5,642 bases of DNA from the NCBI GenBank assembly GCA_031288885.1, contig JAITQP010000146.1:1-5642 (forward strand). Reading direction: 5' to 3'. The translations under genes and the position numbers were made by a program. The notes beneath the pieces were generated by a model. The model had not been told where the DNA came from. It saw only the letters and a program-made list of their open reading frames with translations, and made no database searches. Below are positions 1 to 5,055 of the stretch, one piece after another. Source of the stretch: Prevotellaceae bacterium. Lineage in GTDB: Bacteria > Bacteroidota > Bacteroidia > Bacteroidales > UBA932. How positions within the stretch are numbered: position 1 is the first letter of the stretch; every line of letters starts with the position of its first letter.

Positions 1-45
1 AACGAGCAGCAAAGCACACAAATACATCTTGTAGTTGTTTCTCAT
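1..45 (-). CDS. N-terminus of an unidentified, probably exported protein (partial)
   Basis: Only the first 15 codons are inside the window; the gene continues beyond position 1. Read on the minus strand from the ATG at 45-43, the peptide is MRNNYKMYLCALLLV: a positively charged start (R2, K6) followed by a hydrophobic run, which is how a Sec or lipoprotein signal peptide begins. The ATG is preceded by an A-rich stretch (minus strand of 46-58), typical of Bacteroidota translation starts without a Shine-Dalgarno site. No function can be given from so short a piece. It lies directly downstream of the structured RNA and terminator at 131-260 and could be controlled by it. The alternative is a chance start codon, but charge, hydrophobicity and upstream context agree. 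Confidence 0.5.
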   Translation of the reverse strand, partial: MRNNYKMYLCALLLV

Positions 46-130
46 TTTTTTATTTTTTTGAGAGTTAATAGTTGATTTGCGCTTACTCTTTTATAGGATT
101 TTCAGCATTACCTCCTTTGGGTTTAGGCAA

Positions 131-159
131 ATAAAAAAGCGGACTTACATTATCCGCTT
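131..159 (-). terminator. Rho-independent terminator of the structured RNA
   Basis: On the minus strand AAGCGGA (159-153) and TCCGCTT (143-137) form a perfect 7-bp stem around a 9-nt loop, and the 3' arm runs into a stretch of T (138-133). The first four bases of the 5' arm (159-156) are also the last four of the closing helix of the upstream RNA, so the two stems compete. On the plus strand the stem is followed by GTGAGG, so it would not terminate in that direction. Confidence 0.65.
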
Positions 160-260
160 GTGAGGTCTGACACAACCTTGTCCCAAATAAGTAAGCCCGC
201 ATTTCTGCGAACGTTACACTTACTCTTAGGACTTTTTGAAAGTGTCAGTTTCACAAGCCT
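131..260 (-). ncRNA. Structured RNA, 6S-like long interrupted hairpin (or leader attenuator)
   Basis: Read on the minus strand, the segment folds as one long hairpin broken by internal loops. GCTTGTGA (258-251) pairs with TCACAAGC (163-156). CTGACAC (248-242) pairs with GTGTCAG (173-167). After an asymmetric bubble, GTCC (232-229) pairs with GGAC (183-180), AGTAAG (224-219) with CTTACT (195-190), and CGCA (209-206) with TGCG (201-198) around a GAAA loop. A terminator-like stem follows at 159-137. Closing stem, central bubble and apical stem match the general architecture of 6S RNA, and Bacteroidales carry a terminator-ended family (Bacteroidales-1) linked to 6S; membership here is inference. 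No promoter was recognised, so the 5' end is uncertain. The T-run fixes the strand. The alternative is a cis-acting leader of the gene at 1-45. Confidence 0.55.
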
Positions 261-357
261 GAATATAGCGTTACGCTTTTCTATTATGTTACATTGTACC
301 TGTCGGCACGTTTTTGTCTTTTTCTACATAAATGTTTCGTTTAATATTAACGGTGCA

Positions 358-495
358 AATAGGCTTTGTTGTAACGGCAGGCGTCGCTGCAGCCTTTGAT
401 GTTCCGTTCCTACGGGACGGAGAGAGGTGGGGGGCGTGCCGGTTCTACCAACATGCTGCCCCTACGGGGCAGCGTCCCGTTGCAACAAGGCTATT
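358..495. repeat. Small terminal-inverted-repeat element (MITE/REP-like) with TAC-loop hairpins
   Basis: The left end (358-377, starting AATAGGCTTTGTTG) is the imperfect reverse complement of the right end (477-495, CCGTTGCAACAAGGCTATT), with about 17 of 20 positions matching and one gap. Inside are a 7-bp hairpin CCGTTCC-TAC-GGGACGG (404-420, one G-T wobble) and a perfect 8-bp hairpin GCTGCCCC-TAC-GGGGCAGC (455-473). Both have the same TAC loop and CC-TAC-GG core. There is no coding potential, so it cannot encode its own transposase. It resembles the short palindromic intergenic repeats common in Bacteroidota genomes. Whether it is multi-copy cannot be seen here. No clear target-site duplication was found. 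Confidence 0.5.
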
Positions 496-537
496 AGGAA
501 TTGGCTGACGCGCAATTTGTAAATTCTGCAATTCCAT

Positions 538-550
538 TTCCCGTAGGGAA
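538..550. repeat. Short hairpin related to the TAC-loop hairpins
   Basis: TTCCC (538-542), loop GTA (543-545) and GGGAA (546-550) form a 5-bp perfect hairpin. Its core CCCGTAGGG resembles the CC-TAC-GG cores at 404-420 and 455-473, so it may be a third, degenerate member of the same repeat type. The short palindrome AATTT-GT-AAATT lies just before it (514-525). On its own this is a weak feature. Confidence 0.3.
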
Positions 551-606
551 GCAATATCAACGAAATCCCCACTAACTCTAAAGAGAAAAATGATTAATTT
601 TACGGT

Positions 607-786
607 ATGGGAAAAACAAGGGAAAATATCGGCAAAGTCTGCATAGATTTGGGTAAACTTCTGTTCGGAAGTTTCGTTTTGGGTACTATTCTAAAGGGGG
701 AAATTGATAGACTGTACATCCTTGTCGCAGGCTCTATCGCTGCGTTGGTGGCAATTGTCTTGGGAATTATTTTTACTTCAAAATAA
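607..786 (+). CDS. Small two-helix membrane protein (DUF6722-like), 59 aa
   Basis: The product begins MGKTRENIGKVCIDLGKLLFG and ends in GIIFTSK. Residues 1-18 are an amphipathic basic start. Two hydrophobic segments follow, about 19-29 and 36-56, joined by a short polar turn (KGEIDR, 30-35) typical of a helical hairpin. The pattern of a short GK-x-xxDxxKL start followed by two helices resembles the small DUF6722 proteins of Bacteroides relatives; this is recognition by eye, not a search. Function is unknown and the location is predicted to be the inner membrane. An earlier ATG at 590 is in another frame and stops quickly, so 607 is chosen. The next small gene starts 7 nt after the stop, suggesting co-translation. 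Codon use looks natural and there is no frameshift. Confidence 0.7.
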   Translation: MGKTRENIGKVCIDLGKLLFGSFVLGTILKGEIDRLYILVAGSIAALVAIVLGIIFTSK

Positions 787-793
787 AATAAAT

Positions 794-898
794 ATGGAAA
801 CTTTAATCGTTATCGGTATAGTTTGCGGAGGTGTTTTTATCATGGCCGCTATAGTAGCGGTGCAGGAGCGGCGTGAAAGGAAAGCTGCCGTTAGGTAG
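794..898 (+). CDS. Small single-helix membrane protein, 34 aa
   Basis: METLIVIGIVCGGVFIMAAI is an almost uninterrupted hydrophobic helix (residues 4-23), followed by a charged tail QERRERKAAVR (24-34). The positive-inside rule predicts N-out, C-in topology. An in-frame ATG upstream at 704 would give 64 aa, but its extra residues come from the +1 frame of the preceding gene, so the ATG at 794, after an A/T-rich spacer, is preferred. It is separated from the 59-aa gene by 7 nt and followed by a long hairpin (907-961). No family is recognised. It may be a partner of the 59-aa protein, but that rests only on adjacency. Confidence 0.6.
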   Translation: METLIVIGIVCGGVFIMAAIVAVQERRERKAAVR

Positions 899-906
899 AA
901 ACGCAA

Positions 907-961
907 CCCGCCAGCTTGAAGCCGTAATTGGCGTTAACCAATTGCTTCAGGGGCTGGCGGG
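907..961. other. Long stable stem-loop without a T-run
   Basis: Three stacked helices make one 55-nt hairpin: CCCGCCAGC (907-915) with GCTGGCGGG (953-961), TTGAAGC (916-922) with GCTTCAG (944-950, one G-T wobble), and AATTGG (926-931) with CCAATT (938-943) around a CGTTAA loop. It begins 8 nt after the stop of the 34-aa gene, where a terminator would be expected. Neither strand has a T-run after it, so a canonical Rho-independent terminator is not supported. It may protect the 3' end of the micro-gene mRNA, terminate without a U-tract, or be a palindromic repeat. Confidence 0.6.
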
Positions 962-1015
962 AATAGTGCTGCAAAGATAAAACAAAAATAGAGCATCGCA
1001 AAAAATAAAATAGCT

Positions 1016-1123
1016 ATGGCATTAGCATTTTGGTTTTGCTTGGGCGGAGCAACAGGGATTGGGCTCTACCTATGGGTTTTGATAAGCGAGCGAAAGGGGA
1101 AAAAACGCCTTACGTCGTTGTAA
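1016..1123 (+). CDS. Small single-helix membrane protein, 35 aa
   Basis: The peptide MALAFWFCLGGATGIGLYLW continues VLISERKGKKRLTSL. Residues 2-23 are hydrophobic and rich in aromatic and glycine residues; residues 24-35 are strongly basic, predicting a cytoplasmic C-terminus. The layout (helix, then S/Q-E-R and a basic tail) is similar to the 34-aa protein upstream, though the sequences are not convincingly homologous. The stop TAA (1121-1123) forms part of the predicted -7 box of the kor operon, and korD starts 26 nt later in another frame. The A-rich stretch at 1001-1012 before the ATG fits a Bacteroidota start. Function unknown; a chance ORF remains possible at this size. Confidence 0.5.
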   Translation: MALAFWFCLGGATGIGLYLWVLISERKGKKRLTSL

Positions 1124-1128
1124 TTTTG
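1121..1128 (+). promoter_or_regulatory. Predicted -7 box of the kor operon promoter
   Basis: TAATTTTG matches the Bacteroidota -7 consensus TAnnTTTG exactly and is followed by C. It ends 21 nt before the korD ATG, giving a short leader. No good -33 TTTG is present 19-21 nt upstream (the bases there are G/A-rich), so the promoter may be weak or activator-dependent. The box overlaps the stop codon of the 35-aa gene. Confidence 0.45.
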
Positions 1129-1149
1129 CATTCAAAAGCATACATTTTT

Positions 1150-1401
1150 ATGGCAAAAATAAGAGGAGCAATAGTAGTAGATACCGAGAAGTGCAAAGGC
1201 TGCGAGGTCTGCGTTGAGGCGTGCCCTACGGGGGTGATTGCGCTGGCGCAGGAGGTGAACGGCAAAGGCTACCGCTACGCCTACATGCACCAGCCCGCCG
1301 CCTGCACGGGCTGCATCAGCTGCGCGCTGGTGTGCCCCGACAGCGTAATCGCCGTTTACAAGGTGAAGGTTGCCGAACGCGAACAAGTAGAAAAAAGTTG
1401 A
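1150..1401 (+). CDS. korD: 2-oxoacid:ferredoxin oxidoreductase, ferredoxin-like delta subunit
   Basis: This 83-aa 2x[4Fe-4S] protein carries electrons from the catalytic core to free ferredoxin in the cytoplasm. Two complete cluster motifs are visible: C15-K-G-C18-E-V-C21-VEA-C25-P and C52-T-G-C55-I-S-C58-ALV-C62-P, each CxxCxxCxxxCP. The N-terminal MAKIRGAIVVDTEKCKGC is typical of the stand-alone delta subunit of the KOR/VOR family, and the length is normal. ATG 1150 is chosen because family homology starts there and a -7 box lies just upstream. An in-frame ATG at 1030 would add 40 non-homologous residues overlapping the 35-aa gene. korA begins 5 nt after the stop. It could equally be named the VOR ferredoxin subunit; the symbol follows the KEGG kor scheme. 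Confidence 0.92.
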   Translation: MAKIRGAIVVDTEKCKGCEVCVEACPTGVIALAQEVNGKGYRYAYMHQPAACTGCISCALVCPDSVIAVYKVKVAEREQVEKS

Positions 1402-1406
1402 GTATT

Positions 1407-2486
1407 ATGTCTGAGCTACGTTTGATGAAAGGAAATGAGGTTGTTGCGGAGGCCGCCATACGCTGCGGCTGCGACGCCTACTTTGGCTACCCCATAACGC
1501 CCCAGTCGGAGGTGATGGAAACGCTGATGGAGCTGCAGCCATGGGAAACCTCCGGCATGGTGGTGCTGCAGGCCGAGAGCGAAACCGCGTCCATCAACAT
1601 GGTGTACGGCGCGGCGAGCGCAGGCAAGCGCGTCATGACCTCGTCGTCGAGCCCGGGCATTAGCCTCATGGCGGAGGGGCTGTCGTACCTTGCGGGCGCG
1701 GAGCTGCCCTGCCTCGTGGTGGACGTGTCGCGCGGAGGCCCCGGGCTGGGCACCATACAGCCCTCGCAGGCCGACTACTTTATGGCCACCAAAGGCGGCG
1801 GGCACGGCGACTTCCACCTGATTGTGCTGGCGCCGGCGTCGGTGCAGGAAATGCACGACTTCGTCTTTCTGGCGTTCGACCTCGCCTTCAAGTACCGCAA
1901 TCCGGCAATGATCCTCGCCGACGGCGTTATTGGGCAAATGATGGAAAAGGTGCAGCTGCACGCCCCTCTCCCGCGCCGCACAGACGAGGAAATTGCGCGC
2001 AGCAGCGGGAGCTGGGCGGTGACCGGAAAGCGCAACCGCCGCCGCAACATCATCACCTCCGTGGAGCTCGACCCCGCCGTGCACGAAAAGTTCAACCAAA
2101 AGCTGCAGGCCAAGTACGCCGCAATACGGGAGCAGGAGGTGCGCTACGAGGAGCTGCTGTGCAGCGACGCAGAGTACCTCATAGCGGCCTACGGCATATC
2201 GGCGCGCATTGGGCAAAAGGCGGTGGAGCTGCTGCGCGCCGAAGGCGTCAAGGCGGGGCTGTTCCGCCCCATCACGCTCTTCCCCTTCCCCGCCAAAGAA
2301 ATAGCCGCGCGCGCCGCGCAGCTCAAGGGAATTCTGTGCGTAGAGCTGAGCGCAGGGCAAATGGTGGAGGACGTGCGCCTGTCCGTAGGAAACCGCCTGC
2401 CGGTGGCGCACTTTGGCCGCAACGGCGGCGTCATCCATTCGCCGAGCGAAGTGGTGGAGGCGATGAAAAAAATGATTAACGATTAG
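1407..2486 (+). CDS. korA: 2-oxoacid:ferredoxin oxidoreductase alpha subunit (KorA/VorB type)
   Basis: This 359-aa alpha subunit forms the active site with KorB and decarboxylates a 2-oxoacid to acyl-CoA, or runs in reverse with reduced ferredoxin. Domain order is the pyrimidine-binding domain (about 5-185), then the transketolase-C-like domain (about 250-357). Visible motifs are GYPITPQSE (27-35), the signature of this family; QAESE (55-59), matching the usual E-S-E segment; SSSSPG (79-84); RGGPGLG (109-115); and TKGGGHGD (128-135). The length matches annotated VorB-like alpha subunits of Bacteroidales. The start at 1407 matches the usual KorA start and lies 5 nt after korD; korB follows after 2 nt, indicating tight co-translation. 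Substrate (2-oxoglutarate, branched-chain 2-oxoacid or other) is not decided by sequence reading. The region is very G+C-rich, which creates long open frames on the other strand. Confidence 0.92.
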   Translation: MSELRLMKGNEVVAEAAIRCGCDAYFGYPITPQSEVMETLMELQPWETSGMVVLQAESETASINMVYGAASAGKRVMTSSSSPGISLMAEGLSYLAGAELPCLVVDVSRGGPGLGTIQPSQADYFMATKGGGHGDFHLIVLAPASVQEMHDFVFLAFDLAFKYRNPAMILADGVIGQMMEKVQLHAPLPRRTDEEIARSSGSWAVTGKRNRRRNIITSVELDPAVHEKFNQKLQAKYAAIREQEVRYEELLCSDAEYLIAAYGISARIGQKAVELLRAEGVKAGLFRPITLFPFPAKEIAARAAQLKGILCVELSAGQMVEDVRLSVGNRLPVAHFGRNGGVIHSPSEVVEAMKKMIND

Positions 2487-2488
2487 CG

Positions 2489-3253
2489 ATGAATATGATG
2501 GAAGAAATTGTAAAGCCCGAAAATCTGGTGTACGCCAAAAGCAAGCTGCTCACCGACGCGCCCATGCACTACTGCCCGGGCTGCAGCCACGGGACGGTGC
2601 ACAAGATTTTGGCGGAGCTTATCGGCGAGCTGGGCATACAGGACAAATCCGTTGGCATTGCGCCGGTGGGCTGCGCCGTGATGCTCTACAACTACCTCGA
2701 CATCGACTGGGTGGAGGCGGCGCACGGGCGCGCTCCGGCGGTGGCCACCGGCCTCAAGCGCACCAACCCCAACCTCCACATCTTTGCCTATCAGGGCGAC
2801 GGCGACCTTGCCGCCATTGGAACGGCAGAAATCATACACGCCTGCAACCGCGGCGAAAACATCACCATCGTCTTCATCAACAACGGCATCTACGGCATGA
2901 CGGGCGGGCAAATGGCGCCCACCACGCTGCTGGGCATGAAAACGGCCACCTCCCCGCAGGGGCGAAAGGCCGACCTCAACGGCTACCCCTTTAAGGTGTC
3001 GGAGATGATGGCGCAGCTGTCGGGCGTCTCCTACGTAACCCGTCAGGCTGTCCACACCCCCAGCGCGGTGCGGCAGACCAAAAAGGCGCTCAAAAAGGCG
3101 TTCGAAAAGGCCTACGCGGGCAAGGGAACGTCGTTTGTGGAGGTTGTTGCCACGTGCAGCTCGGGCTGGAAGCTATCGCCCACCGAGGCCAACCGGTGGA
3201 TGGCCGAAAACATGCTCCCCTTCTACCCGCTGGGCGAAATAAAAGACATTTAA
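2489..3253 (+). CDS. korB: 2-oxoacid:ferredoxin oxidoreductase beta subunit, TPP-binding
   Basis: This 254-aa beta subunit binds the TPP diphosphate through Mg2+ and completes the active site with KorA. YCPGCSHG (28-35) is the typical N-terminal CPGCxH of KOR/VOR beta subunits, with C29 and C32 visible. GDGD (103-106) followed by N131-N132 and IYGMTGGQ (134-141) is the TPP fold signature GDGDx(n)NN. PVGC (59-62) is also characteristic. C223 (ATCSSG) lies near the C-terminus where family members hold a cysteine used in cluster binding. ATG 2489 is used; ATGs at 2495 and 2498 are nearby alternatives with little effect on the product. It starts 2 nt after korA. A 66-nt gap follows before korC, longer than the other gaps in the operon. 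Confidence 0.92.
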   Translation: MNMMEEIVKPENLVYAKSKLLTDAPMHYCPGCSHGTVHKILAELIGELGIQDKSVGIAPVGCAVMLYNYLDIDWVEAAHGRAPAVATGLKRTNPNLHIFAYQGDGDLAAIGTAEIIHACNRGENITIVFINNGIYGMTGGQMAPTTLLGMKTATSPQGRKADLNGYPFKVSEMMAQLSGVSYVTRQAVHTPSAVRQTKKALKKAFEKAYAGKGTSFVEVVATCSSGWKLSPTEANRWMAENMLPFYPLGEIKDI

Positions 3254-3319
3254 AAAATTAGGAATTAAGAATTTTGCGCTGCACTTCTAAAAATTCCATG
3301 CTTCTAAATCTCTACATAC
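3254..3319 (+). other. korB-korC intergenic spacer with A/T-rich inverted repeats
   Basis: This 66-nt spacer interrupts an otherwise 2-5 nt spaced operon. It contains GAATTTT (3269-3275) and AAAATTC (3290-3296), a perfect 7-bp inverted repeat, extended loosely by GGAATT (3261-3266) and AATTCC (3292-3297). A direct repeat CTTCTAAA occurs at 3284-3291 and 3301-3308. GAATTTTG (3269-3276) matches the -7 consensus TAnnTTTG at all but the first of its six fixed bases, so a minor internal promoter is possible. No T-run terminator is present. Confidence 0.35.
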
Positions 3320-3871
3320 ATGAAAGAAGAAATAATTATAGCCGGATTTGGCGGTCAGGGCGTGCTGTCGATGGGGAAAATATTAGCCTACTCGGGCATT
3401 ATGCAAGATCAGGAGGTGACGTGGATGCCCAGCTACGGCCCCGAAATGCGCGGCGGCACCGCCAACGTTACCGTCATCCTGAGCGACGACCGCATTAGCT
3501 CGCCCATTGTGCACGAGTTCGACACGGCCATTATCCTCAACCAGCAGTCGCTCGACAAGTTTGAGGCAGCGGTCAAGTCCGGCGGCCTGCTCCTCTACGA
3601 CCCCAACGGCATCACCGCGCCGCCCACCCGAACGGACGTCAGCATCTTTACGGTGGCCGCCACCGAGGAGGCCGCAAAAATGGGCAACGCAAAAGTCTTC
3701 AACATGCTTGTGCTGGGCGCATTCCTCAAGGCAAAGCCCATTGTGCAGCTGGAGAACGTGGTAAAAGGTCTCCAAAAATCCCTCCCCGAGCGCGCGCACC
3801 ACCTCATCCCCATGAACGAGCAGGCCATCCTGCGCGGCATGGAGATAGTGGAGCGCAGGGCAAGCGCCTAA
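3320..3871 (+). CDS. korC: 2-oxoacid:ferredoxin oxidoreductase gamma subunit
   Basis: This 183-aa gamma subunit belongs to the POR/KOR gamma domain family that completes the core enzyme. GFGGQG (9-14) near the start is the hallmark glycine-rich loop, and the segment PSYGPEMRGGTAN (37-49) is the second, highly conserved motif; both are intact. Length is normal (about 180 aa). The start ATG at 3320 places GFGGQG at its usual distance from the N-terminus. It is the last gene of the operon. Its stop TAA (3869-3871) overlaps the stop of the converging ATPase gene by 4 nt, so no terminator fits between them. Transcription is probably shared with korDAB, with possible contribution from the preceding spacer. 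Confidence 0.92.
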   Translation: MKEEIIIAGFGGQGVLSMGKILAYSGIMQDQEVTWMPSYGPEMRGGTANVTVILSDDRISSPIVHEFDTAIILNQQSLDKFEAAVKSGGLLLYDPNGITAPPTRTDVSIFTVAATEEAAKMGNAKVFNMLVLGAFLKAKPIVQLENVVKGLQKSLPERAHHLIPMNEQAILRGMEIVERRASA

Positions 3872-4998
3872 AGAAAGTCCCAATAGCTCTCCCTGTTTAC
3901 AACGTGGTAGCTTGCCTGAGGGTAGCGCTGCGCAAACGCTGCCGGAGCTCTGGGGGTTTTGCTGCCCCACTTGAGCTCAAACGCGGCCATATCGTCGCCT
4001 GCCACCTCAACCAAATCAACCTCCTGCCCGTCGTACGTGCGCCAAAAGTAAAACTCTTTGCCCAGATTTTCGTTCAGATTTTTTTTGATGCGCTCGCCAA
4101 TCAGGTAGCTTTCCCAAAGCACGCCAACGTCCTGCCTAAGCGCCAACGAGCTATAGGCGCCAATCAGCGCGTTTCTAACGCCGTTGTCGTAAAAGTACCA
4201 TTTGCCGGCTTTGCTCACCTCCTTCCTCAGGTTGCGGCTGAACGCGCCAAGGCGGTAGATGATGAAAGTTTTGGAAAGCAGGTCGAGGTATTTTTCGACG
4301 GTATTTTTGCTCATCTCCAGCTTTCGCCCCAGCTCCTCGTACGAAACCTCGCTGCCCGCCTGCAGGGCGATTAGCTGGAGCAGCGTTTTCATTTTGGAGG
4401 CATTTTTGATGCCATCCACCATCAGGATATCCTTGCTCAGGTAGGCGTTTACCATATTTTTCAGGTACTCCCGCCGCTCCTCCGCGCTGTCCATCAGCGC
4501 CACCTCGGGGTAGGAGCCGTAGATTAGCCGGCTCTCGAGGTTTTGCTGCGCTTGCAGCCTGTTTTCGGTTTGCGAAAGCTCGCGCTGCGAAAAGGGCGTC
4601 AGGTGAAACGGCGTGCTGCGCCCCACGAGCGGCTCCCCCGACTGGTTGAAAAGCTCAAACGAGGACGAGCCGCTGACGATAATCCTAATTTCCGGAATTT
4701 CGTCCACCATCAGCTTGAGCTTAGCGCCAACGTCGGGGATGTGCTGCGCCTCGTCCACCGCCAAAAGGTCAACGCCGCTCAGCAGGTTGCGGTAGCTGCT
4801 TACGCTGCGGTTGGCGAGCAGGCTGAGCGTATCGTAGTCCTCGCCGTTCATCGACAGAACTTTACCCTGAAAATTTTTGACAACCTCCCTCATCAGCATC
4901 GTCTTACCCACGCGGCGCGCGCCAAAAATCAAGACCACCTTATTGGGTTTCAGGCTGTTCTCCACTCTTTTCTGCAAATGTCTGGTGATACTATTCAT
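3868..4998 (-). CDS. AAA-family ATPase with C-terminal DUF4143 domain
   Basis: This 376-aa protein starts MNSITRHLQKRVENSLKPNK. The N-terminal AAA_14 ATPase domain (about 18-150) has Walker A GARRVGKT (26-33), Walker B LLAVDEA (78-84) and a sensor-1-like IIVSGSSS (106-113). A winged-helix-like region (about 215-250, with EELGRKLEMSKNTVEKYLDLL) follows. The C-terminal DUF4143 domain (about 255-376) contains a PD-(D/E)xK-like set: D328 in GQEVDLV and E341-x-K343 in FELKW. Such proteins are widespread, multi-copy and of unknown cellular role; a nuclease activity is only suggested by the motif. The start at 4998 is chosen because a -7/-33 pair lies just upstream and GGAG sits 5 nt before it; the longer in-frame start at 5064 would lie upstream of that promoter and within the repeats. 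It converges on korC and diverges from the RhuM gene. Confidence 0.85.
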   Translation of the reverse strand: MNSITRHLQKRVENSLKPNKVVLIFGARRVGKTMLMREVVKNFQGKVLSMNGEDYDTLSLLANRSVSSYRNLLSGVDLLAVDEAQHIPDVGAKLKLMVDEIPEIRIIVSGSSSFELFNQSGEPLVGRSTPFHLTPFSQRELSQTENRLQAQQNLESRLIYGSYPEVALMDSAEERREYLKNMVNAYLSKDILMVDGIKNASKMKTLLQLIALQAGSEVSYEELGRKLEMSKNTVEKYLDLLSKTFIIYRLGAFSRNLRKEVSKAGKWYFYDNGVRNALIGAYSSLALRQDVGVLWESYLIGERIKKNLNENLGKEFYFWRTYDGQEVDLVEVAGDDMAAFELKWGSKTPRAPAAFAQRYPQASYHVVNRESYWDFL

Positions 4999-5023
4999 AG
5001 CTGCTCCGGCATTAAATTCTCCG

Positions 5024-5055
5024 CAAAGGTAAAAAAAGTTTTTTGGTTGACGAAA
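5024..5055 (-). promoter_or_regulatory. Predicted promoter of the AAA/DUF4143 ATPase gene
   Basis: On the minus strand TACCTTTG (5031-5024), followed by C, is an exact match to the Bacteroidota -7 box TAnnTTTG. TTTC (5055-5052) lies 20 nt upstream and matches the -33 box TTTG in three of four bases. Transcription would begin near 5017, about 20 nt before ATG 4998. The -33 box sits inside the first palindrome of the repeat array, so a protein bound there would block or modulate RNA polymerase. Confidence 0.6.

Noticed and set aside
106..118. Plus-strand CATTACCTCCTTT resembling the 3' tail of 16S rRNA
   Set aside because: Only the anti-Shine-Dalgarno core matches and no other rRNA sequence is nearby; better read as a Shine-Dalgarno-like sequence on the minus strand.
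160..399. Open frame of 79 codons on the plus strand
   Set aside because: It starts with GTG, is antisense to the structured RNA, runs into the inverted-repeat element, and gives a peptide without recognisable features.
1030..1149. N-terminal extension of the ferredoxin subunit from ATG 1030
   Set aside because: The extra 40 residues are unrelated to the family, overlap the 35-aa gene in another frame, and lie upstream of the predicted -7 box.
1221..1406. N-terminal extension of korA through the end of korD
   Set aside because: The KorA family starts at MSELRLMKGNEV; the extension is korD read in the wrong frame.
1416..2438. Long open frame of 340 codons on the minus strand within korA
   Set aside because: It mirrors a G+C-rich coding region; the product is low-complexity (H, R, A, V-rich) and korA on the plus strand has full family motifs.
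2483..3055. Minus-strand open frame inside korB
   Set aside because: Shadow of korB caused by high G+C; no family signature.
3383..3970. Minus-strand open frame across korC
   Set aside because: Shadow of korC with no recognisable motif, and it overlaps the true ATPase frame.
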